From: Sorangium cellulosum
GTDB lineage: Bacteria; Myxococcota_A; Polyangia; Polyangiales; Polyangiaceae
DNA: 40,536 bases
Reading direction: 5' to 3'
NCBI RefSeq assembly: GCF_001589285.1
Contig: NZ_JEMA01000400.1
Coordinates: forward strand, 1 to 40,536
Under the pieces are notes generated by a model. That model made no database searches and was not told the DNA's origin. It saw only the letters and a program-made list of their open reading frames with translations. Made by a program: the position numbers and the translations under genes. Position 1 is the stretch's first letter. The number at the start of each line of letters is the position of its first letter. Positions 15,167 through 21,828 of the stretch are shown piece by piece.

Positions 15167-15802
15167 ATGACCATGACCGCTGGCAACATCGTCGCGCTGC
15201 TCGGAACGCTGCTCGTGCTGGCGGTCGTCCCTGGGCCCAGCGACGTCGCGGTTGTCGCGAGGTCCGCTGCCTCCGGGTTCACGAGCGCGCTCTTCATGGT
15301 CGGCGGGATCGTCGCCGCCGATCTCGTGCTCATCGTGCTGGCCGTCTACAGCTTGACGGCCATCGCGGGGGCGATGGGCGGCCTGTTCGATCTGGCGAGA
15401 TACGCCTGCGCCGCGTACCTCGTCTGGACAGGGATCGGCTTCTGGAGGGCAAGGGCCGATGCCGTGCCCGCTCGAGAGACGACGAAGGCCTCGCGGTTCT
15501 CCGCGTTCCTCGGCGGCTTCTTCCTGACGCTCTCGGACCCGAAGGCGATCCTCTTCTACATGGGCCTGTTCCCCGCGTTCCTTGACCTGTCCAGGGTCTC
15601 GCTGGTCGACACGGCCGTCATCATGTCGATCGCCACCGGGGTGGTGGGCGGCGTGAAGCTCGTCTATGCGCACACGGCGGACAGGGCCAGGTTGTTCTTC
15701 GAGAACTCGAGGGCAAGACAGCGATTGAATATTACTGCTGGCGCTGTAATGATCGGGACCGGAGTCTACTTGCTCGTCAACAGGCTCGGCACCGGCGGAT
15801 GA
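15167..15802 (+). CDS. LysE/RhtB family amino-acid exporter
   Basis: A 211-residue inner-membrane protein with about six hydrophobic helices. The N-terminal ALLGTLLVLAVVPGPSDVAV carries the family PGP signature. The second half has FLGGFFLTLSDPKAILFYMG, the conserved GF...L.NPK-type motif (here DPK). LysE/RhtB proteins export amino acids or homoserine-lactone-like compounds using the proton gradient. Length is typical. ATG 15167 and ATG 15173 are both possible; a clear Shine-Dalgarno is not obvious, though GAGAT precedes. The last third has somewhat more AT-rich codons (GCGATTGAATATTACTGC) than its neighbours, hinting at a different history. It follows the DUF4185 remnant and has no partner regulator of the usual divergent LysR type. 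Confidence 0.9.
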   Translation: MTMTAGNIVALLGTLLVLAVVPGPSDVAVVARSAASGFTSALFMVGGIVAADLVLIVLAVYSLTAIAGAMGGLFDLARYACAAYLVWTGIGFWRARADAVPARETTKASRFSAFLGGFFLTLSDPKAILFYMGLFPAFLDLSRVSLVDTAVIMSIATGVVGGVKLVYAHTADRARLFFENSRARQRLNITAGAVMIGTGVYLLVNRLGTGG

Positions 15803-15995
15803 TGCGCGGGCGCCGCGCCGCCCGGAACGACAGGACACGGCCCAGCGACGGCGCGACCTGCACGGCGGTGGCGCCGGGGCGCCCTCGCTCGATCTCGGTA
15901 TCTCCTGCGGGATCGGTGATCCCGGCGCTCCCTGTCCAGGCGCCGCTGCACGTGGATCCGTCGGAGAGCGCCTTCTGAGCATTGATTGTCACCAC
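15777..15995 (-). CDS. Possible small ORF or C-terminal gene fragment (72 residues)
   Basis: A minus-strand frame starting at GTG 15995 encodes about 72 residues, including INAQKALSDGSTCSGAWTGS and AGITDPAGDTEIERGRPGAT, with good third-position G/C bias, and overlaps the LysE stop by 26 bases in convergent orientation. It has no recognised family and no clear Shine-Dalgarno. It may be the tail of a decayed secreted protein. The rest of the gap between LysE and the transferase gene (15996-16112) shows nothing else. Confidence 0.22.
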   Translation of the reverse strand: MVTINAQKALSDGSTCSGAWTGSAGITDPAGDTEIERGRPGATAVQVAPSLGRVLSFRAARRPRIIRRCRAC

Positions 15996-16112
15996 AGAGG
16001 CCCCCGGCGACGCGCGCCGTGACAGGGGAGCTCGCCTGGGGCGTGGCGATCTCCTTGACAGCGACAGGGGACATGCCGTCTGCTGGGCCGCTCTGAAGAC
16101 AGGAGGTCTCCG

Positions 16113-16772
16113 ATGATCAAGCTCCATGGATTTCCGCTGAGCAATTATCACAACAAGGTGAAGCTCTCCCTGCTCGAGAAGGGGGTCCCCTTCGTGGAGG
16201 AGGTGGCGTCGCCGTCCCAGGACGCGGCGTACCTGGAGAAGAGCCCGCTGGGCAAGATCCCGTTCATCGAGAGATCGGGATCGGCTGGCTGTCTCATCGA
16301 GTCCCAGCCGATCATCGAGTACATCGAGGCCATCGGGCCGAAGGAGAACCGCCTGCTGCCCGCCGACCCCTGGGAGGCGGCGCAGTGTCGCGCGATCATG
16401 TCCGTCATCGACACCAGCATCGACGCCGCGGTTCGCCCGGTGCTGCCCGCGGCGTTCTTCGGCCAGAGCACGACGCCCGACCAGGTGGCCCGGGCGCAGC
16501 AGGGCGTCCTGCGCGGCATCGGCGCCCTCCAGCGCATGGCGAAGTTCAGCCCCTATATCGCCGGCGGGGAGCTCACCTACGCGGATCTCGCCGCGATCAC
16601 GGTCATGCCGATCGCCACCGTGGTGCTCAAGGCGCTCGGCGGTAACGACCCTTACGACGACTGGCCGCAGCTCCACAGCCTCTTCGCGCTGCTGCGACAG
16701 CGCCCCCACGTCCAGAAGGTCGAGGCCGAGGGCGCCAAGGCGTTCCAGGACTTCATGGCCAGGCACAAGTGA
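16113..16772 (+). CDS. Glutathione S-transferase family protein
   Basis: A 219-residue cytoplasmic protein with a thioredoxin-fold N-terminal domain (MIKLHGFPLSNYHNKVKLSL, residues 1-20; SPLGKIPFIERS; the glutathione-gamma-Glu motif LIESQPIIEYIE) and an all-helical C-terminal domain (from about 90; ELTYADLAAITVMPIATVVL carries the conserved N-capping Asp). It would conjugate glutathione or act as a peroxidase or isomerase; the catalytic Ser/Tyr near SNYH is in the expected place. ATG 16113 has ACAGGAGG 7 bases upstream. Length is normal. The flanks are gene remnants, so it seems to stand alone, and its substrate is unknown. Confidence 0.93.
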   Translation: MIKLHGFPLSNYHNKVKLSLLEKGVPFVEEVASPSQDAAYLEKSPLGKIPFIERSGSAGCLIESQPIIEYIEAIGPKENRLLPADPWEAAQCRAIMSVIDTSIDAAVRPVLPAAFFGQSTTPDQVARAQQGVLRGIGALQRMAKFSPYIAGGELTYADLAAITVMPIATVVLKALGGNDPYDDWPQLHSLFALLRQRPHVQKVEAEGAKAFQDFMARHK

Positions 16773-16814
16773 GGCGCTCGATGCGCTGACGCCTGCCGCG
16801 CCGCGCCCTCCGCG

Positions 16815-17070
16815 TCGGCGCCTGTCACGCCGCGCCGCACCACCGGCGCGCGCGTCGTCCTCCCTGCCGAGGGTGATCCGGCCGCGGGTCGCGCCCGCGC
16901 TCCGGGTGATGCGAACGCGCACATCGAGCGCCGCCTCGGCCGGCGCGGCGGCGCGGCGAGGTTCGCGCGCTCACCTCCCGCAGGTACGCCGCGACGCTGG
17001 GACAGCCCTCGTGCGCCTCGTACGCGATGCGCAGCCCCCACCGACCGTGGTATCGTACCGATGCAATCCT
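16815..17070 (-). pseudogene. N-terminal remnant of a myxobacterial secreted protein family
   Basis: Two minus-strand frames carry consecutive pieces of one protein: RYHGRWGLRIAYEAHEGCPS and VAAYLREVSAR in one frame (about 17070 to 16962), then PAEAALDVRVRITRSAGATR and GRITLGREDD in another. The order, a strand followed by a Cys-Pro-Ser-x-x-x-(Tyr/Phe) motif, a helix and a further beta-strand pair, matches the start of periplasmic proteins I have met in myxobacteria. The frame switch and the missing C-terminal body make it a truncated, frameshifted relic. It occupies most of the 404-base gap before the beta-propeller gene. The family assignment is from memory only. Confidence 0.4.
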
Positions 17071-17176
17071 GCGCGACCCATGCGTCCGCCGAATTCCCTC
17101 CGTCGCGCTGGTCTCGCGCCCGACGTCCTCCTGATCCAGGCGCCCAGGGCCCACGCGCGGCGGTGAAAGGAGAGTC

Positions 17177-18814
17177 ATGCACAGGCTTTTACCATTCGTG
17201 CTCGCTGGCACCTGGCTTCTCGGCTTTTCATCGACGGCTCACGCGAGGCGCTCGGTCCTCGTCGAGGGCGCGCGGCTGCACGGCGCCAACGGGATGAACG
17301 TGGGACCGGATGGCAAGCTGTACGTCGCGAGCTTCCTCGGAAGCGAGATCGCCGTCGTGAACCGCAACAGCGGCGCCATCGTGCGCCGGCTCGACCGGTC
17401 GGACGGGGTCGATGGCCCGGATGACCTCACGTTCGGACCGGGCGGCTCGCTCTACTGGACCTCGCTCATGACGGGGAACGTCGTGCGGCGCTCGCCGTCG
17501 GGCGACATCACCCAACAGCTCGTCGCGCCCGGGGTCAACCCCATCACCTTCTCCGACACGGGGCGGCTCTTCGTGGCCCTCGATTTCCTCGGTGACGCGC
17601 TCTACGAGGTCGATCCGGCGCTGTCGGATCCCCCGCGCCTCATCACGCGCAACCTCGGCTTCCTGAACGGCATGGACTGGGGCCCCGACGGCCGGCTGTA
17701 CGGGCCGATCTGGACGCAGGGCCGGGTGGTCAGCATCGATGTGGACTCCTGCACCGACGCTGTCGACCCGGAGCTGGAGTGCGATGTTCAGACGGTCGCG
17801 GACGGCTTCTTCATCCCCGCGGCCGTCAAGTTCGACGGGCTCGGCCGGCTCCACGCGGTCGATCAGAACGGCGAGGTGGTGCGGATCGACGTCGCGACAG
17901 GCGACACGGAGGTCCTCGCGGTGCTCCCCGCCGGCCTCGACAACCTCGCCATCGACGCGCAGAACAAGCTCTATGTCTCGAGCGCCGCCGACGGCTTCGT
18001 CGTCCGGATCGCGCCGGACGGGCAGGCGCGCACGCTGCTCCCGGGCGGCATGATCCTGCCCGGCGGCGTGGCCGTGGTGAGCGAGGGAGGCGCCGAGTCG
18101 GTCTATGTCGCAGACCTGGCGTCGCTGCGGAAGCTCGACGGCGACACGGGCGCTCTGCTCGACGTGACGAAGTCGTTCCTGGGCAAGACGGAGTTCCACG
18201 CGCCCGCCACGGTGTCGGCGGACGGCGCGTCGCTGATCCTCAGCGCGTGGTTCGCCGGCGTGGTCCAGGTCTACGACCCGGCGACGGCGACGGTCCTCGA
18301 GACCCACACCGATTTCGCCTCGCCGCTCAACGCGGTCCGGTTCGAGGGAGATCTCGTGGTGGCCGAGCTCGGCGCGGGGCCGGGCGCGGCGCGCGTGGTC
18401 CGCAAGACCAGCGGCGGGCTCGAGACGCTCGCGCCGATGACCGTGCCCTCGGGCCTCGCCGTATCGGGCGACGATCTCTGGGCCGCCGACTGGGCCACGG
18501 GCGCGGTCCTCCAGCTCGTGTCCGGGGGCGTGACGCTCTCTCCGCCGTTCGAGGTGGCCGCCGGCCTGGACCAGCCGGAGGGGATGGCCGTCGATCTCGA
18601 CGGCACCCTGCTCGTCGTGGAGAGCGGCAGGCGCCGGCTCCTGCGCGTCGATCCGTCGACCGGGCACACATCGGTCGTGGCGAAGCGCCTCGAGGTGGGG
18701 CTCGAGGCGGCCACCGGGACGGTGCCTACCTTCGGGATGAGCAGCGTCGCCGTGGGCCCGTCGGGCGCGATCTACGTCTCCGGCGACGAGGGCAACGTCC
18801 TCTATCGATTCTGA
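17177..18814 (+). CDS. Secreted SMP-30/NHL-type beta-propeller protein
   Basis: A 545-residue exported protein. Residues 1-23 are a signal peptide ending STAHA before RRSVLV. The mature part consists of repeated propeller blades with the x-G-P-D-G-x-L/I-Y-V pattern: MNVGPDGKLYVASFLGSEIA, LTFGPGGSLYWTSLMTGNVV, MDWGPDGRLYGPIWTQGRVV, LAIDAQNKLYVSSAADGFVV, MAVDLDGTLLVVESGRRRLL and VAVGPSGAIYVSGDEGNVLY. These fit SMP-30/gluconolactonase or NHL propellers; a lactonase activity is possible, but the metal ligands cannot be confirmed by eye. ATG 17177 has GAAAGGAGAG just upstream. It appears to be a single-gene unit, followed by about 265 bases before the UvrA-like gene. Likely periplasmic or extracellular. 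Confidence 0.87.
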   Translation: MHRLLPFVLAGTWLLGFSSTAHARRSVLVEGARLHGANGMNVGPDGKLYVASFLGSEIAVVNRNSGAIVRRLDRSDGVDGPDDLTFGPGGSLYWTSLMTGNVVRRSPSGDITQQLVAPGVNPITFSDTGRLFVALDFLGDALYEVDPALSDPPRLITRNLGFLNGMDWGPDGRLYGPIWTQGRVVSIDVDSCTDAVDPELECDVQTVADGFFIPAAVKFDGLGRLHAVDQNGEVVRIDVATGDTEVLAVLPAGLDNLAIDAQNKLYVSSAADGFVVRIAPDGQARTLLPGGMILPGGVAVVSEGGAESVYVADLASLRKLDGDTGALLDVTKSFLGKTEFHAPATVSADGASLILSAWFAGVVQVYDPATATVLETHTDFASPLNAVRFEGDLVVAELGAGPGAARVVRKTSGGLETLAPMTVPSGLAVSGDDLWAADWATGAVLQLVSGGVTLSPPFEVAAGLDQPEGMAVDLDGTLLVVESGRRRLLRVDPSTGHTSVVAKRLEVGLEAATGTVPTFGMSSVAVGPSGAIYVSGDEGNVLYRF

Positions 18815-18991
18815 CGGACGATGAAGCCCGGGCGACGGCGGCGCGCCCCGCGCTCGGGATCGAGGATCACCCGCCCACCGCGTCATCATAAGAAGTGTAA
18901 AGCGACCGCGGTCACCGGCGGCGAGGTCGCCACATCCGCGGCCTCGCTCATTGGCCCTCCGGCGCCCCGGGGCGGGCGCGGCGATTCGACC

Positions 18992-19020
18992 TTGACATCC
19001 TCACATCGTTTTGGTTTTCC
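18992..19020 (+). promoter_or_regulatory. Possible promoter of the UvrA-like gene
   Basis: A consensus -35 box TTGACA at 18992-18997 lies about 90 bases before the GTG start. At 16-18 bases further on there is only a T-rich TTTTCC, a poor -10. The surrounding AT-richer patches (CATCATAAGAAGTGTAAA at about 18885-18902 and GTTTTGGTTTTCC) stand out in this GC-rich window and mark the 18815-19079 gap as regulatory. No LexA-type box was seen. Confidence 0.3.
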
Positions 19021-19079
19021 CTCGTGCTTCGCGGTGAGACTGCGGAGATCGGGCACTTCTGGCTCGCAAGGAGGCAACC

Positions 19080-21314
19080 GTGGCGGATCGCCAGTTCATC
19101 CAGGTTCGCGGCGCGCGCGAGAACAACCTCAAGGACGTCTCGCTGGACATCCCCAAGCGGAAGATCACGGTGTTCACCGGTGTGTCCGGCTCCGGCAAAT
19201 CCTCGCTGGTCTTCGACACCATCGCCGCCGAGGCGCAGCGCCAGCTCAACGAGACCTTCACCGCCTTCGTGCAGGGCTTCCTGCCGCATTACGGTCAGCC
19301 CGAAGTCGACCGCATCGAGCACCTGAACGCGCCGGTCATCATCGATCAGAAGCGGGTCGGGGGCGGCTCGCGCTCGACGGCGGGCACCTACACGGACATC
19401 GCCGCCCTGCTGCGGCTGCTGTTCTCGCGGATCGGGCAGCCCCATGCGGGGCCGGCCTTCGCCTTCTCGTTCAACACCCCGCAGGGGATGTGCCTGGAGT
19501 GCGAGGGCATCGGCAAGACAGTCCAGCTCGATCTGGACAGGCTCCTCGATCGCAGCAAGTCCCTGAACGGCGGGGCGATCCTCCACCCGGACTTCAAGGT
19601 CGGCAAGTGGATGTGGAAGATGTACCCGCTCTCGGGCCTCTTCGACAGCGACAAGCCGATCAAGGACTACACCGCCGAGGAGCTCCACGCCCTCCTCCAC
19701 GGCGCGGACGTGAAGGTCTCCTTCGGCGAGTTCGGCTCGAAGTACGAGGGCCTCGTCGAGCGCTTCACCCGCATGTACATCAAGAAGGACGCGGCGGCGA
19801 TGTCCGATCGCAACCGCGCGGTCTTCGAGCGATTCACCACCACGCAGACGTGCCCTGTGTGCCGCGGCGCGCGGCTCAACCAGGCCGCCCTCGAGTGCAG
19901 GATCAACGGCCGGAACATCGCCGAGCTCTCCGATCTCGACGCGACGGAGCTGATCGGGTTCCTGCGAGGCCTGACCGATCCGGTCGCCGTGAGGCTGAGC
20001 GCCAGGCTCGTCGAGCGCTTGCAGCACCTCGTGGACATCGGGCTCGGTTATCTGAGCCTCGGCCGGGAGACCGCCACCCTGTCCGGCGGCGAGTCGCAGC
20101 GCGTGAAGATGATCCGGCACCTCGGCAACAGCCTGACCGAGATGCTGTACATCCTCGACGAGCCCAGCGTGGGTCTGCACGCGCGCGACGTCGCCCGCCT
20201 GAACAGCCTGCTCCAGAAGCTGCGCGACAAGGGGAACACAGTGCTTGTCGTCGAGCATGACCCGGACGTGATGGCGATCGCGGACCACGTTGTCGACATC
20301 GGCCCGAAGGCAGGGGTGCACGGCGGCCGGGTGGTCTTCGAAGGGGGCTATGAGGCCCTCAAGGACGCTGACACGCTGACGGGGAAGTTCCTGAAGCAAC
20401 ACCTGCCGATCAAGGAGAAGGCGCGGCAGCCCACCGGCCAGATGGTCATCAAGGACGCCACCCTGCACAACCTGAAGAACGTCACGGTGGGCATTCCCAC
20501 CGGCGTGCTCACGGTCGTCACGGGGGTCGCCGGCTCCGGCAAGAGCACGTTGATCAACGATGTCTTCCTGGCGCAGCACCCGGAGGCGATCGTGATCGAC
20601 CAGTCCCGCGTGACGGCGAACAGCCGCTCGGCCCCCGCCACCTACACCGGGATCATGGACGACATCCGGCAGGCGTTCGCGAAGGCCAGCAAGGTCAGCG
20701 CGTCGCTCTTCAGCTTCAACTCGGAGGGGAGCTGCTCGAACTGCAACGGTCTCGGGGTGGTGTACACCGATCTGGCGTTCATGGAGGGCATCGTCTCCAC
20801 CTGCGAGATCTGCGAGGGCAAGCGCTTCAAGGCCGAGGTGCTGGCGTACACGCTGCGCGGCAAGACGATCAGCGACGTGCTGGACATGACCGTGGAGGAA
20901 GCGCTGGCCTTCTTCTCCGAGAAGAAGATCAAGGCCGTGGTGAAGGCCATGAGCGACGTGGGGCTGGGCTACCTGAAGCTGGGCCAGCCGCTCAGCACCA
21001 TGTCGGGCGGAGAGGGGCAGCGGCTGAAGCTCGCCACCGAGCTCCACAAGCAGGGCAGCGTCTACGTGATGGACGAGCCCACCACCGGGCTTCACCTCTC
21101 CGACATCGGCCTGTTGATGGGCATCATCGACAGGCTGGTGGACGCCAGGAACACTGTCGTCCTGATCGAGCACCACCTCGACGTGATCCGGCAGGCCGAC
21201 TGGATCATCGATCTCGGCCCGGAAGGGGGCAGCGCCGGCGGCGAAGTGCTGTTCGAGGGGCCGCCGCAGGAGCTGAAGCGCTGCGAGCGGAGCATCACGG
21301 CGCGCTTCATCTGA
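19080..21314 (+). CDS. Short UvrA paralogue (UvrA2/DrrC-like ATPase)
   Basis: A 744-residue tandem ABC ATPase of the UvrA family. Walker A motifs are at GVSGSGKSS (34-42) and GVAGSGKST (482-490); signature motifs are LSGGESQRVKM and MSGGEGQRLKL; Walker B segments are LYILDEPSVGLH and VYVMDEPTTGLH. The Cys pairs CLEC/CPVC and CSNC/CEIC are the zinc modules. True UvrA is about 940 residues; here RLLFSRIG runs almost directly into FSFNTPQGMC, so the UvrB-binding domain is missing. Such short forms (UvrA2, DrrC) are linked to tolerance of DNA-binding drugs rather than core excision repair, so damage sensing or self-resistance is inferred. GTG 19080 has AAGGAGG 5 bases upstream. No UvrB/C or drug gene is adjacent. 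Confidence 0.93.
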   Translation: MADRQFIQVRGARENNLKDVSLDIPKRKITVFTGVSGSGKSSLVFDTIAAEAQRQLNETFTAFVQGFLPHYGQPEVDRIEHLNAPVIIDQKRVGGGSRSTAGTYTDIAALLRLLFSRIGQPHAGPAFAFSFNTPQGMCLECEGIGKTVQLDLDRLLDRSKSLNGGAILHPDFKVGKWMWKMYPLSGLFDSDKPIKDYTAEELHALLHGADVKVSFGEFGSKYEGLVERFTRMYIKKDAAAMSDRNRAVFERFTTTQTCPVCRGARLNQAALECRINGRNIAELSDLDATELIGFLRGLTDPVAVRLSARLVERLQHLVDIGLGYLSLGRETATLSGGESQRVKMIRHLGNSLTEMLYILDEPSVGLHARDVARLNSLLQKLRDKGNTVLVVEHDPDVMAIADHVVDIGPKAGVHGGRVVFEGGYEALKDADTLTGKFLKQHLPIKEKARQPTGQMVIKDATLHNLKNVTVGIPTGVLTVVTGVAGSGKSTLINDVFLAQHPEAIVIDQSRVTANSRSAPATYTGIMDDIRQAFAKASKVSASLFSFNSEGSCSNCNGLGVVYTDLAFMEGIVSTCEICEGKRFKAEVLAYTLRGKTISDVLDMTVEEALAFFSEKKIKAVVKAMSDVGLGYLKLGQPLSTMSGGEGQRLKLATELHKQGSVYVMDEPTTGLHLSDIGLLMGIIDRLVDARNTVVLIEHHLDVIRQADWIIDLGPEGGSAGGEVLFEGPPQELKRCERSITARFI

Positions 21315-21461
21315 GGTGACCGCGCCAGGGGCGCGGCGATCGGGTTCGTCGGGCCGGAGATGGCCGTGGCCCCTCGTGCAGCGGGCGCATCCCTGCACGG
21401 ACGACGTGGACCTGCGCTGGTCGCGCCAGAGGCCGGTGTAGGAAAAAGTCTTTACTATCGT

Positions 21462-21474
21462 GACCTCCTAGGTC
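21462..21474. promoter_or_regulatory. Short palindrome in the gap before the penicillin acylase gene
   Basis: GACCTCCTAGGTC (5-bp arms, 3-bp centre) sits beside an AT-richer stretch AAAAAGTCTTTACTATCG at 21444-21461. This could be a repressor operator over a promoter. It is about 355 bases before the next gene, so the link is uncertain. The rest of 21315-21828 shows no supportable gene; only short, biased-free frames are present. Confidence 0.28.
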
Positions 21475-21828
21475 GATGACGTCGCCTTGCCCCGAGGAGC
21501 GCCGCAGAGAGGACATCTCGGCGGCGGCGACCTCCTTGCGTCAGGCGCCGGGCCCCGGACGTGCGGTGTGCGAGAGCCGCGAGCGGTGTGGGCGGCCAGC
21601 GCGATGACATGCGCTCGGTTCATCATGGCACGACGCGTGGCACGCATGCCTGAGCGATGCTAGGTTGCCGGTTTTGATAGCCGTCCAGCACATGCGGAGC
21701 GGCGCGCTGCGATGTCAGCCGTTCTCCGTACATGCGCATCGGGGGAATGCTTATCCGCGCAGCGCGAGGGCGGCGCACATGGCCTGTAGAGCACGGCCTC
21801 GCGAGGGGCCTTGGAGGAGATTCTTGCG

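Noticed and set aside
18992-19020. SOS (LexA) control of the UvrA-like gene
   Set aside because: No CTG-N10-CAG or similar LexA box was found in 18815-19079; only a possible -35 box is present.
18948-21398. Long open frame of 816 codons on the minus strand across the UvrA-like gene
   Set aside because: It is antisense to a complete UvrA-family gene with Walker, signature and zinc motifs. It is rich in Arg, Val and His, has no recognisable domain, and exists only because of G/C third positions.
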